A stretch of DNA of 64,000 nucleotides, from positions 21,913,501 through 21,977,500 of the forward strand of contig JASDFA010000004.1 in the NCBI GenBank assembly GCA_035772735.1. Direction: 5' to 3'. Below, piece after piece: positions 20,781 through 31,985 of the stretch. Origin of the DNA: Datura wrightii (taxonomy: Eukaryota; Streptophyta; Magnoliopsida; Solanales; Solanaceae). Under the pieces are notes generated by a model, which was not told where the DNA came from, ran no database searches, and was given only the letters and a program-made list of their open reading frames with translations. The position numbers and the translations under genes are program-made. Within the stretch, counting starts at the first letter, position 1, and the number at the start of each line of letters is the position of its first letter.

Positions 20781-22019
20781 TCCACCTGAAAAATCAAAAG
20801 TTAAGTTAGTGAAATAATTAGTCAGACTGATTCCTTCCCTTAGAACATGACAGAACTAGACTTCCTTCACCCGCCTCAACTCCTCTATGGCCTGAATTTC
20901 TATAGCAATACTCCATGGAACTTCCCAACATCCTGTTAAAATATTTTTTAAGGTCAATGGATTAGTTTTTACTATCACTGGTAGAAGGTGATTTTGGATG
21001 CAATATTCCAATCCTTCCTTGATAGCAGCTGCCTCTGCCCTTATATTAGTACCATTAGATATCCTTTTTCCCTTTGCACATAGGATATCTCCACTTTTAT
21101 CTCTGATGCAGAAAGCTAGGGAACTAGGGCCTGGATTTCCTTTAGAGGCCTAATCAGTATTTCACTTGTACCATCCTTGTGGAGGGAAATTTCAATTCAC
21201 CCTTTTGCAGCCAATAGGACCTATATTCCTCCAATTACTTTATCATCAAGGCCCAGCTGGTAGTGAGATTTCCAAGCCAATTGAACTTCAATCTAATGTA
21301 CATGTGTAGAGTTCTGGAAATGTCATAGATAACCCTATTATAGGAGTAAGTTTTCTCATGTATTGTGACGTTCCTCTATTTCCAAATATGCCATAATATA
21401 ACTGTTGGGATAGCATGGTATAATTGCTTCAATTTTTCATTAACTTTTGTATCCCACCACTTCATTACTGTCTGTTTAATCTGAATGAAAGGTACTTGTA
21501 ATCCAGCAACCCTTGTAAAATAATTCCATACCTATATAGCTACTTCACTAGTGAGGAATACATATTCTATAGTTTTCCGTTGAGATCTTGAACAACATAC
21601 ATATTTAGAAACTATAGAAATTCCCATATTAGCAAGCACTTCATCAATATGGAGCTTGGCCTTTCATATCCTCCATACAAGAAAAAATATCTTAAAAGAA
21701 ACTCCTTTTAACCATATCTTTTCAAAATGACCTTGAATAGTGCATTTCTGTCTCAATACATTTCAAGCGCTACTTAATGTGAACTTGTCATTCCCAGTTG
21801 CTATCCACTAGGGTCTGTCATGTGAGTCTGTTCTTTTTCAGTGGCCAATTTTATTCTTTATCTGATTGATTACAAGTAGAGGCATAATTTCTTCTAATTT
21901 TCCATAATCCTACTGATTATCCTGGTCGATCTCTATAATTTCCTCAATAGATTCATCAATTTTCATCCCTTCAATGGCTTGTGAAAAAATTAGACCAGCC
22001 TGTGTCCAGTTGTCATACC
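20781..22019 (-). pseudogene. LINE-1 zinc-binding region and RNase H remnant
   Basis: Near 21100-21150 the minus strand reads ASKGNPGPSSLAFCIRDKSG, the start of a plant RNase H domain (RVT_3 type). RAEAAAIKEGLEYCIQ follows at about 21020. Upstream, between about 21190 and 22019, it reads as the LINE zinc-binding reverse transcriptase region (zf-RVT) with phrases such as VILWHIWKYRN and KAKLHIDEVLANMGI. Several in-frame stops are present. The RNase H would remove RNA from the cDNA hybrid during target-primed reverse transcription. Confidence 0.8.
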
Positions 22020-23485
22020 TGTTCGCGCTCTGCTGCTCGGTATATATTATACACCGACACGCAAGTGTACGTGGTCAAACAAGTAATAAAGTGGCTAAGT
22101 ATCCAAGTATCGATCCAAGGAGGCTGCTCTAGATATGCAAAACTGCCTAGTTTACTATATCTCTATTCTATTTCTAACTATGTTAACAACAATCCAACCA
22201 AGATTTGAGTGAGTTTTGTTTCTAAACTAATTATCTACTAAAATTAATAACTACTATTTACGTTGAGTTTAGACAATGGATATGCACATGCCAAGGTTAA
22301 GAACGAGTAATGAACTTGATAATCATGATAATTTGGTCATCTTCTTCTTCATATTGCTAGCCAAGAACGTTTGCCTAGAAATTAAAACTTCCGTATTTAA
22401 TTTCACTTTAGATTCATAAACCATTCGTCTACATTTATGTGATCAAATGCAATTTATGACCTAACACTACAATTCCGGTTCCTAAATTGACTAATACGGC
22501 TTTCAAGTATATTTCTATCAAGAAAGCACATCAAAACCCAATTTTTCCAAATCAAGTTAAGAACAATACCCTATTAATTCATAACTTTCCAATTTCATGC
22601 TCTCTCGAGTGAAATTGGACTTTTTAGATATACATTAATGGTGGCCAATCAAGAATGTAATAAGCACAAGAATTAATAGAATAACATGCAAGAAGAAGAA
22701 GAAACCATATCAATTATTACCAACATTCATTTCACAAGTTCAAAACCTCAGCAAGAGAGGAATTAGCCACTCATTCTTGGATTAATCATCCTAGAATGAG
22801 TGCGAATCATGCATACAATTGAAGGAAAGAAGAAGGGAAGAGAAGAAAACTCTTATCTTTTCTATTCTTCAACTGCCACAAAACCACGTTCCTGCTCCCA
22901 CTTTTGAACTCAGGCTAAAAAAAACTAAAACTAAAAAAACTCCTTTAAAAATAACCTAAGTGTGCTATTTATACTAGTGGGAAATTTTTTCCGGAATAAC
23001 AAGCAACGTGTCACGGAGGCCAACGCGGAGCACTGCCTTCGTGACACGGCGTGGACGCGGACCCTCTCTGGAAATTGCATGGTCCGGATAATTAGCCTCA
23101 ACGTGGCACGGAGGCCATCGCGGAGGCCTGTCTCCGTGCCACGGAGCTGACGCGCAGGCACACTGGAAATTGCCACTTTTATTTCTGCCCAGGCAGTGTG
23201 CTACCGCGATGGAAGCGTGGCACGGCACCATCGCGGAGCCACTGCAAAATATGCCATCCGAGGTCTTTTCCACGCTCGCATCCAAGTCCAACTCCGACAT
23301 AGTTCCAATACGCATTTTAGCTCTTAAAAATCACATTATCCTGCAAAACAAATGCTAATCATGTTGGTTAGTATAAATTCGCATTTTATTACCAAATACA
23401 TGATATTATATACACATTGCACAACAAACAAGGTAAAAATGATACGTTTGAGTATCACTTGGGCATATAAATCTGCCCAAGATCA
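22020..23485 (-). repeat. Element B 3' LTR
   Basis: It runs from TGTTCGCG to AAGATCA, followed by the polypurine tract. TATA box at 22966-22973; palindromic repeat units at 23004 and 23099. Confidence 0.92.
23004..23250 (-). repeat. 95-bp palindromic repeat array in B 3' LTR (U3)
   Basis: Two units (period 95) and a half unit, each built on CGTGTCACGGAG or CGTGGCACGGAG facing its complement. It lies just upstream of the LTR TATA box in the direction of transcription. Confidence 0.85.
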
Positions 23486-25393
23486 CTTACCCCACACTTA
23501 AATCCTTGTTCGTCCTCGAACAACACATACACAAATCATGCACATCACATCTCAACCTTTGTCACTATGGTGCAACCATTTACGTTACGGTCATACTGAT
23601 TATTCGATTTTTGCAAATCATCAAGAAAACATGCTTGGTCGTACAAGACAATGACCTTAATACATCGAGGCTTCCTAGACTTTTAAGAATTGATTCTTGA
23701 TATCGGCAAACTCATGCAAATCAACTAATCAAGAAATCCGACACGAAAATCAATCTTTCATCAAGCATGTACCCTCACAACTCGAGAGAAACTTCCCCTT
23801 TTATGCTCGTGCAGCACACAAACATGCAAGTAGGGGCATATAGAAATTAATTTCACTCTCTCTCCCAAAAGAATTCACATGCATCATGTCATGACCCATA
23901 GGCTTGCCCTTAGTGTATTACTCCACTAATATAAAGAAATGCAGTGTTGGATCAAATAGGACTTTCAATGGGTTGTAACTGGGCTATGGATCTAGTATAT
24001 ATATTGGATTAGCCAATAATAGTCGCTAGCATCCTTAAGCGCCTTTTCAACTCATTCCCATCGACTCATGGACATTGTTCCTCTCTTTTCTCTTTTTCTC
24101 CCATTCATGCTGGTTTACTTTCATACAACCCATTTCATCAGGCACACTTGACCCCAAACGGAAGGTTTTCATGTACCCTCAATTTCATTTAATTACAACT
24201 AGTGCCTCTTCAACATCATCTTTTCTTTCCTCACTTTTCTTTTCTTTTCTTTTCACTCTTTTCACTCTTTAACACTTTGGGAAACAATTTTCTGTTCTTT
24301 GTAAGCGCTTAAGAGCTTCTTATAGACTTTAAGGCTAATGAAAAGAAGGAATAAAGCTTAGTTCATACAATTCTGGACAAAAGAAAGAAATCGGCTAAAG
24401 GCTCAACGGGCTGACTAGGGTATACAACATATAAAAAGGTAGAATTTTGACAAGAAAAAAAATGGAAACTAACGGTTAAAACAAAGAAATGCCTACATCC
24501 TTTCCGACACTACACCTCCTTCATTTCGCTTTGTATACACGCCAGGCAAGTTCTAGACAATTCACAATGACATGGAATAGCAAAACCTCACTCACACTTC
24601 ATGCACATGCTCGAATCAAGATGCATTCACAGACTCTTTAATTAGTCAATTACATGAATTCAAGATTAAGCCTCAATCATAATGAACCAAATTCTATAGC
24701 CTAGGTAACTCAACATATTTACACAATTACATGCTTTCAAACGAATCACTTTCACATTTCGAACATCAATTACACACGCAACAAAATTTTAGCAACCATA
24801 AGCAACTACAGTTTATTGATGCAATCCACCAAAGAAACTAAAAACAAAACATCTACTCCTATCGACTACATTTCCCTTAAGACGGTCGTCATCCATCCAT
24901 CATAGGGAATGTTCACTAACTATGACATCGGTTCAATGGGACTATTCTCGGTAAAAGAACCGAAAACAAACTCCGATAAACCCAAAAATAAAACTTCAAA
25001 ATTTTTGCAACACATCAATCATTTCGATGAAAAAAAATATTTACAAAATATGTTGATAAGTGCAACATCTTTTCGCAAAAATTTTGAAAAATATCGATCA
25101 TATCGATAGAGAAAAAAATATTTACAAAATTTACAAAATATTTACAAAGGCAACCATAACTTTTTAAAGACACACATCATTAGCCACAAACAAATATATA
25201 CACATCATTCACAAATCAGTTCACAACAACAGGGAAAGCACAGACATACATAAACATCAAGGAAGAATATACAGCAGATTTAGAGTCTATGACCCAGCAC
25301 CTAACTACTCCCCACCCCACACTTAAATTGAACACTGTCCCCAGTGTTCACAAAAATACAAAGCACAAAATTTTGGGTGGTGAAACTCCCTGC
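23486..25393 (-). other. Element B polypurine tract and long 3' non-coding region
   Basis: The polypurine tract is at 23486-23501 (AAGTGTGGGGTAAG on the minus strand). The rest is AT-rich without a convincing frame. The part from about 23842 to 24850 is absent in element A and has T/C-rich tracts near 24200-24260. A perfect inverted repeat GAACACTG-TCCC-CAGTGTTC is at 25330-25349, just past the stop of the accessory ORF, as in A. Confidence 0.65.
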
Positions 25394-26614
25394 TCAGTCG
25401 AAATATTCGACTTCCTCATCCGGTGCTGCGGCCTCGTCGCCCATATCTGAATCAGCTCCCTCGCCGTCATCGGACTCCACATCAGAGTCCTCACGACGTG
25501 TCTCCTCATCAGTAGGGACGTCGTCGTCAGTCGGCTCCACAAAGGCTGGCCCCACCTTGCATAAAGCTCTGGCGTTCTCGCCAAAAGGGTAGTCCAGCTC
25601 CAGCTGCCATAATTCATCCTCGGTGGCTGGTCTCCCACCTATCCGTAGCTGCAGCATCTGCATACCGAACATACGGGCCATATACTGGTCGTCACGAGCA
25701 TGCCGCTCGCCTAGAGTCAGCACAGGTCCGTGTGTAGTGTCGGGGGCCTTGGTCTTTGTCACATCAAGGGCCCTCCGCTCCAACTGCGGAATGTAATCCA
25801 AGGCTTCTTCCTCAACGTCGAGGCCTCGGAGGAAGGTGGTGATGAGTCCGCCAAACCCGTATCTGTGGCCCTGGTGTAGTCTGGCTCTCTTCATGGCGGA
25901 TATTATAACCGCCCCCACATTAATCTCAAGCCCTTTCATAAGGGCATACACCAGGCAGACACGGTCCCGAGTCACGTCTGTCATATGTACTCCCGGGATC
26001 AAACACGAACATACAATTTTTAGCCAGATTCTGGCCTCCCTGTTCATCTGCGAATAAGGCAGAGTCTGGTGGTAACCCCTCTCTTTGTGTCTACTCCATC
26101 GGGCTGTGGATCGAGCCCCACACAACGTACGTCTGATGTCGGCATACGGTGGGGTGATGTTGAGCTGGCGGAGAACGTGGTCGTCTGTGTCCCGCGCTCC
26201 AACGATGGCATTCAGCTGCTGGGGTTCCAGAGTGACAATCTGCCCTCTGATTTTAATAGTGTGGCTTCTGATGGCCGGGTTCCAGTTGGCATAAAATTCC
26301 CGGACCAAGTGAAGGTTGCACTCCTTGGGCTCCTGAAAAATAAAGCTGAGCCCAGCTGCTTCAATCCTCTGTACGATGCGAGGGAACTCCTGTGCGAGTG
26401 GTTCCCTTGCAATATGTTCCTCCGGGAAGTACTTGTTCTCCTTATGCTTTGCGTACCATTTCTTCCCTTCATCGGTGACCCATCGTGTCCCGTATCGGCG
26501 GTGTTGACCGCGTGGAACAGCAGGTGCAGCTGGGACAGCAGTGCCCAGTCTCATTCTCTTTCTGCCGGTGCCTGAGGTTGAAGCACCCTTGCCTTTATCT
26601 TGTCGGTTGGCCAT
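25394..26614 (-). CDS. Accessory ORF of element B (plant transposon protein, PF20167-like)
   Basis: An intact 406-codon frame from the ATG at 26614 (MANRQDKGKG). The frame stays open four codons further upstream, but the predicted 3' splice site falls there, so I prefer this start. It has a basic N-terminus with GTGRKRMRLG as a possible nuclear signal. The folded core at about residues 50-330 has REFYANWNP, IRGQIVTLEPQQLNAIVGA, WLKIVCSCLIPGVHMTDV and RDRVCLVYALMKGL. The 60-residue tail is very acidic (for example EETRREDSDVESDDGEG). The core matches what I know of the putative plant transposon protein family PF20167, whose function is unknown. Conservation of length and frame between A and B suggests it was selected or only recently inactivated. 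A DNA-, RNA- or chromatin-binding role is only a guess from the charge pattern. Confidence 0.8.
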   Translation of the reverse strand: MANRQDKGKGASTSGTGRKRMRLGTAVPAAPAVPRGQHRRYGTRWVTDEGKKWYAKHKENKYFPEEHIAREPLAQEFPRIVQRIEAAGLSFIFQEPKECNLHLVREFYANWNPAIRSHTIKIRGQIVTLEPQQLNAIVGARDTDDHVLRQLNITPPYADIRRTLCGARSTARWSRHKERGYHQTLPYSQMNREARIWLKIVCSCLIPGVHMTDVTRDRVCLVYALMKGLEINVGAVIISAMKRARLHQGHRYGFGGLITTFLRGLDVEEEALDYIPQLERRALDVTKTKAPDTTHGPVLTLGERHARDDQYMARMFGMQMLQLRIGGRPATEDELWQLELDYPFGENARALCKVGPAFVEPTDDDVPTDEETRREDSDVESDDGEGADSDMGDEAAAPDEEVEYFD

Positions 26615-26619
26615 TGTAC

Positions 26620-27325
26620 CTGTCAATTTACACAGACAAGCACAACGTTAAGCTAAAAACTTGTTAGTTTTGGCTAAGGTCGGGTTAAACAAAATTTACC
26701 CCACACTTAGTCTTTAACAATATTTACAACATGTTAGCAAGGATAGATCTATTTACACCCCAAACACAATCACTATAAACATATTGCTTAGTGCGTTCAC
26801 AAAAATTCGACAGCATAACGACTAGTGAACTACTCAGACTTCATACAGCTAACCCAATCCTACTATCGACAGCTATTCACCCATAGCACTTAGCAACGAT
26901 AACAACAACAAAATAGAAACAACAATACAAACATTTTATATACACTAATCTAAGCAATTCAACCAATTCACATATTACGCAATGTCCCACAAAAAAATCG
27001 AGAATTAGTCGTCTTTCACCAATTATACAATATTTACCATGACTTATCTCAAATAATAAACACATCCCGGCATCAATTTCGTCAAACTATCAAGTTACCC
27101 AAGTTAAAATTCAACAACCCCAAGCCCTAGAACTCAATTCGACAATCAACAATGAATTATTCAATCAATCGATAAGTTCACTCGTCAACTACAACAATCC
27201 GAACACAATCAATCGCAAAATAATTCACGTCATGTTTAATTTCTACCTAGGGTGATATATCTCACCTCACATGCTCAAAATCGACAAAAATCGCCAAAAA
27301 TTTGAGATAGACGATGAAAACATAC
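26620..27325 (-). other. Predicted intron upstream of accessory ORF (element B)
   Basis: The minus-strand donor CCAAG|GTATGTTTTC is at 27325 and the acceptor ATTGACAG|GTACAATGG at 26620; the start codon follows immediately. Length is 706 against 702 in A. The splice sites are kept while the interior has diverged. Confidence 0.68.
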
Positions 27326-27470
27326 CTTGGAATTGAAGAATCGACGAAAACTTGACGTTTTCCTTGCCTATTAACGTGGCACGGTGCTTGGGGGTAGGGG
27401 AATGGGTGTTTGGTCGCGGAGGGAAGAGGGAATGGGGAAAATAGGGGCGAAATCGGGGGTTTTTTATTAA
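27326..27470 (-). promoter_or_regulatory. Predicted internal promoter and first exon (element B)
   Basis: A TATA-like TTAATAAAAA on the minus strand (27461-27470) is followed by a C/T-rich leader up to the splice donor. Upstream are the inverted repeat GGGTCACCCGG/CCGGTGTGACCC (27481-27507) and the 95-bp repeats. The order is the same as in A. Confidence 0.52.
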
Positions 27471-27523
27471 GAAAACACGCGGGTCACCCGGAAACCCGGT
27501 GTGACCCGGCACTGGGATAAGGG

Positions 27524-27690
27524 CAACGTGTCACGGAGGGTAACGCGGAGGCCCTCCTCCGTGACACGGAGCCAACGCGTTGGCTTACTGGAATTTTAAA
27601 AAATTCTAGATTTGCCTTCAACGTGTCACGGAGGCCAACGCGGAGCATTGCCTCCGTGACACGGCGCCAACGCGCCAGTGCTCTGTTTCA
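27524..27690 (-). repeat. 95-bp palindromic repeat array, internal copy (element B)
   Basis: Units start at 27524 and 27619 (period 95), each with CGTGTCACGGAG facing CTCCGTGACACG. The repeat is shared with the LTR U3 arrays. Confidence 0.85.
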
Positions 27691-27923
27691 CTATCAAATT
27701 TTATTTTTCATACCTCGCCTCGTTTTCTCGATTCCACGTATTTTTCCTCCGGTATACCTGAAAATCACCTCACTAAACAAAAATTGGTTAAATGACTAGA
27801 TTCCCTACTAAAAAAATAAAAATTACTAATTAAAATGCACATCTAAACCTAGTCAAGAAAAAGAAAAGAAAATAAAATAAAAGAAAAACTTTACACTAAG
27901 GAAAAAGAAAGAAAAATATTTTT

Positions 27924-27970
27924 CACGGGTTGCCTCCCGTGCAGCGCCTGGTTTAACGTCGCGGCTCGAC
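27924..27970 (-). other. Conserved block directly after gag-protease (element B)
   Basis: Counterpart of 10001-10047. It starts about 12 bases after the gag-protease stop and reads KPGAAREAT in one minus-strand frame. Confidence 0.5.
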
Positions 27971-27981
27971 AGCCTTTACGC

Positions 27982-30354
27982 TCAATTTTCTACTAGCGAG
28001 ATGGACGATTTGACCCGATCATGGTCATCTCCCCAGTAGTTCTCAACCTTGTCTGGTGGCCTACCTAGTAACTCTCGGGAATCACTCAATCCATTTGCAT
28101 TCCCATGATCAATCACGTTGATCACCGAGAGTTCCTTATAGACAGTCGGGAGCTTAGGTGACTTGTACACGTCGAACACCTCAACCTTGTCGTGTGCTCG
28201 CATCGTGAGTTGACCCGCAGCTACATCGATCAATGCCTTTCCGGTTGCCAAAAATGGTCGTCCCAAAATAAATGGGACTTCTGCATCTGGCTCAAAATCT
28301 AGAACAATGAAATCTACCGGAAAAATGAGGGAGCCTACCTGCACTAGCACATCCTCCACAATGCCATCCAGCTTAGCTAAAGACCTGTCTGCTAGCTGCA
28401 AGATCACTGTTGTAGGTCTAGGACTCCCTCGCCCTAACTTTCTGAATACCGAAGATGGCATCAGATTTATACTTGCCCCTAAGTCGCATAACCCACGAGC
28501 TCGGATACTTTGCCCAATCGTCAGCTGGATAGTAAAACTTCCAGGATCCTTCAGTTTAGTGGGCAACCTGTTCTGAATACGGGATGTGCATTCCTCCGTT
28601 AAAGCCACCGTGGCATACTCGGTCAAGCGACTTTTGTTGGCCACGATGTCTTTGATATACTTTGCATATTTTGGCACACCCTGCAAGACAACAACAAGAG
28701 GTAAGTTAACATGTACCTGTTTAAGTACCTCCATGAATTTCTGGAAACACGCCTCCTCCTTGTGTTTCTTAAGTCGTTGAGGGAACGGGGGTGGAGGCCT
28801 TGTTGGTTCAGCTTCTTTGGTCTTCCCCGTATCTGAGGTTTGTTCTCCCTCAACATCTGCTGCTCCTGACTTCTGAGGCGGTCTTTCCGGTTCCACCTCC
28901 TTTAATTGTAAACCACTCCTCGTGGTCACTGCATTTACCTGCTTAGGATTGGGATCCGTGTCGCTAGGTAGTCCTCCCCTTGGTCTAGTATTTTGGGCAC
29001 TGGCAAATTGCCCAAACTGATATTCAAGAGCCTTGGTTGCCAATTGATTGTTCTTTACTTCGGTCGCCAGTTTGACATAGTTAGCCTGCAATTGTGCCTG
29101 GTTGGCAATCATGGTCTTGAACATTTCCTCAATAGTCGGTGATGGTGGTGGAGGAGGGGCATTGTGATTTCTAAACTGATTCTGATAGCCTTGTTGCCCT
29201 CCTTGGTTTCTGTGCATACCCTGCCCTGAACCCTGGCCTTGTTGATTGTTGCTACCCCACGAAAAATTTGGATGATTCCTCCAATTCGAGTTGTAGCCAC
29301 CACCAAACTGCTGTTGATTCCTCTGTGCATTGCCCACAAAGTTGACAGAATCAGGTTTTGCACCACAGCATTCAGCTGAATGCTCACTACTACCACACAC
29401 TTCACACCACATCTGTTGGACTGCATTAACTGAGGCTGACGGCTGGTTCAAATTCATATTGCTGAAGTGAGTGTTTAACTGATTTTGCAAAGCAGCTATC
29501 TGTGCAGCGATAGCTGTGAATCCATCCACTTCAAGCACTCCCGCTGCTTTCCTTACTCCACCTCTTGAAGAATCTGCATTCCATTCCGGATTGCCTTGTG
29601 AAATTCGGTTGAGCAAAGTGTACAGCTCCTCATAAGTCTTCTCCAGCGCTTGCCCTCCAGCTGCTGAGTCTAACAAAATTTTAGTGTGGGGTTCCAAACC
29701 CTCAATAAAAGTGTGGACCAACACCTCATTTGACTGATGATGATGAGGACAGTCCCGCAACATGGACTTGAATCTTTCCCAGGCTTGATAAAGATTTTCT
29801 CCTTCCCTCTGTTTAAAACTTAGAATCTGACTTCTAAGTTTAGCTGTTTTACCTGAAGGGAAAAATCTGATCAAGAACTTCTTTGCAAGATCATCCCACG
29901 TTGATATAGAGTTGGGTGGTTCAGCTTTTAACCACCTCTTGGCTTCACCAAGTAAGGAAAATGGAAATAAGGTGAGCCGAACATAATCAGGTGACACTCC
30001 AGCGGGGATGTAAGTGTCACTTATCTCCAAAAGGTTCTGGAGATGTTGTTGCGGATCTTCGTGAGGGAGACCGGTAAACTGCCCGCTAGTGTGCAAAAGT
30101 TGCACCATATTTTCCTTTAACTCAAATCTCCCCCCAGGCTTTGGTTTGCGGATGCTGGAATGTACATTATTAGCGTGTGGGATTGCCACCTCGCGAACCG
30201 GCCTGGCTGCTACTTCCTCGGGCACTAACACTGCCCGCACAACTGGTGGATTGGGTTGCTCCATTATAGACTGTTTCAGCAACTGCAACTTCTTCCTAAG
30301 AGCTTCTCTACGTTGACTATGCAATTCACGTTCTGGCTCTAAGTAAGATTCCAC
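27982..30354 (-). CDS. Gag-protease polyprotein of element B
   Basis: An uninterrupted frame of 790 codons, homologous to the A protein along its whole length and eight residues longer at the C-terminus. The Gag core (FPFSLLGEAKRWLKAEPPNS) is near residue 130 and the knuckle CEVCGSSEHSAECC near 317. The protease motif CDLGASINLMP and the flap-side block FILGRPFLATGKALIDV are followed by a stop, with no polymerase behind. As in A, the upstream end has no ATG. The first in-frame ATG is at 30264 (MEQPNPPVV), the likely start. The product would build particles in the cytoplasm that package the element RNA, with reverse transcriptase and integrase supplied by another element. Confidence 0.88.
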   Translation of the reverse strand: MESYLEPERELHSQRREALRKKLQLLKQSIMEQPNPPVVRAVLVPEEVAARPVREVAIPHANNVHSSIRKPKPGGRFELKENMVQLLHTSGQFTGLPHEDPQQHLQNLLEISDTYIPAGVSPDYVRLTLFPFSLLGEAKRWLKAEPPNSISTWDDLAKKFLIRFFPSGKTAKLRSQILSFKQREGENLYQAWERFKSMLRDCPHHHQSNEVLVHTFIEGLEPHTKILLDSAAGGQALEKTYEELYTLLNRISQGNPEWNADSSRGGVRKAAGVLEVDGFTAIAAQIAALQNQLNTHFSNMNLNQPSASVNAVQQMWCEVCGSSEHSAECCGAKPDSVNFVGNAQRNQQQFGGGYNSNWRNHPNFSWGSNNQQGQGSGQGMHRNQGGQQGYQNQFRNHNAPPPPPSPTIEEMFKTMIANQAQLQANYVKLATEVKNNQLATKALEYQFGQFASAQNTRPRGGLPSDTDPNPKQVNAVTTRSGLQLKEVEPERPPQKSGAADVEGEQTSDTGKTKEAEPTRPPPPFPQRLKKHKEEACFQKFMEVLKQVHVNLPLVVVLQGVPKYAKYIKDIVANKSRLTEYATVALTEECTSRIQNRLPTKLKDPGSFTIQLTIGQSIRARGLCDLGASINLMPSSVFRKLGRGSPRPTTVILQLADRSLAKLDGIVEDVLVQVGSLIFPVDFIVLDFEPDAEVPFILGRPFLATGKALIDVAAGQLTMRAHDKVEVFDVYKSPKLPTVYKELSVINVIDHGNANGLSDSRELLGRPPDKVENYWGDDHDRVKSSISLVEN

Positions 30355-30495
30355 CAGCTCCTTGTCCCTTGCCAGTGTTCACAGAAATAAAAATCTGCAA
30401 AATACAGGCTAAGACCAAGTTGTTAACACTTAAGAAAATAAAAATACAAATACAGTAAATTTACACTAAACAAAATTTTACAAATCGCCTAGCCT

Positions 30496-30512
30496 CCCCG
30501 GCAACGGCGCCA
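30496..30512 (-). promoter_or_regulatory. Element B primer binding site (tRNA-Asp)
   Basis: TGGCGCCGTTGCCGGGG on the minus strand, six bases inside the 5' LTR, identical to that of A. Confidence 0.9.
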
Positions 30513-30518
30513 AAAACT

Positions 30519-31985
30519 TGTTCGCGGCTTGCTGCTCGGTATATATTATACACCGACACGCAAGTGTACGTGGTCAAACAAGTAATAAAGTGGCTAAGTA
30601 GCCAAGTATCGATCCAAGGAGGCTGCTCTAGATATGCAAAACTGCCTAGTTTACTATATCTCTATTCTATTTCTAACTATGTTAACAATAATCCAACCAA
30701 GATTTGAGTGGGTTTTGTTTCTAAACTAATTATCTACTAAAATTAATAACTACTATTTACGTTGAGTTTAGACAATGGATATGCACATGCCAAGGTTAAG
30801 AACGAGTAATGAACTTGATAATCATGATAATTTGGTCATCTTCTTCTTCATATTTCTAGCCAAGAACGTTTGCCTAGAAATTAAAACTTCCGTATTTAAT
30901 TTCACTTTAGATTCATAAACCATTCGTCTACATTTCTGTGATCAAATGCAATTTATGACCTAACACTACAATTCCAGTTCCTAAATTGACTAATACGGCT
31001 TTCAAGTATATTTCTATCAAGAAAGCACATCAAAACCCAATTTTCTCAAATCAAGTTAAGAACAATACCCTATTAATTCATAACTTTCCAATTTCATGCT
31101 CTCTCAAGTGAAATTGGACTTTTTAGATATACATTAATGGTGGCCAATCAAGAATGTAATAAGCACAAGAATTAATAGAACAACATGCAAGAAGAAGAAG
31201 AAACCATATCAATTATTACCAACATTCATTTCACAAGTTCAAAACCTCAGCAAGAGAGGAATTAGCCACTCATTCTTGGATTAATCATCCTAGAATGAGT
31301 GTGAATCATGCATACAATTGAAGGAAAGAAGAAGGGAAGAGAAGAAAACTCTTATCTTTTCTATTCTTCAACTGCCACAAAACCACGTTCCTGCTCCCAC
31401 TTCTGAACTCAGGCTAAAAAAAAACTAAAACTAAAAAAACTCCTTTAAAAATAACCTAAGTGTGCTATTTATACTAGTGGGAAATTTTTTCCGGAATAAC
31501 AAGCAACGTGTCACGGAGGCCAACGCGGAGCACTGCCTCCGTGACACGGCGTGGACGCGGACCCTCTCTGGAAATCGCATGGTCCGGATAATTAGCCTCA
31601 ACGTGGCACGGAGGCCATCGCGGAGGCCTGTCTCCGTGCCACGGAGCTGACGCGCAGGCACACTGGAAATTGCCACTTTTATTTCTGCCCAGGCAGTGTG
31701 CTACCGCGATGGCAGCGTGGCACGGCACCATCGCGGAGCCACTGCAAAATATGCCATCCGAGGTCTTTTCCACGCTCGCATCCAAGTCCAACTCCGACAT
31801 AGTTCCAACACGCATTTTAGCTCTTAAAAATCACATTATCCTGCAAAACAAATGCTAATCATGTTGGTTAGTATAAATTCGCATTTTATTACCAAATACA
31901 TGATATTATATACACATTGCACAACAAACAAGGTAAAAATGATACGTTTGAGTATCACTTGGGCATATAAATCTGTCCAAGATCA
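30519..31985 (-). repeat. Element B 5' LTR
   Basis: 1467 bp, TG/CA ends, with ATACC duplicated just outside at 31986-31990. TATA box at 31466-31473; palindromic units at 31504 and 31599. Confidence 0.92.
31504..31750 (-). repeat. 95-bp palindromic repeat array in B 5' LTR (U3)
   Basis: Same organisation as at 23004-23250. The array is about 30 bases upstream of the TATA box that should drive the genomic transcript. Confidence 0.85.

Larger units (their letters stand above)
22020..31985 (-). mobile_element. Element B: second, more complete copy of the A family
   Basis: 9966 bp with LTRs at 30519-31985 (5') and 22020-23485 (3'), target duplication ATACC on both sides, and a tRNA-Asp primer site. 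It has the same internal order as element A: gag-protease, conserved block, 95-bp palindromic repeats, promoter-like exon, intron, accessory ORF. Both coding frames are open. No reverse transcriptase or integrase is present. The LTRs differ at roughly 18-20 positions by eye in 1466 bases, so the insertion is recent. The interior is about 1 kb longer than in A, between the accessory ORF and the polypurine tract. Confidence 0.88.
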
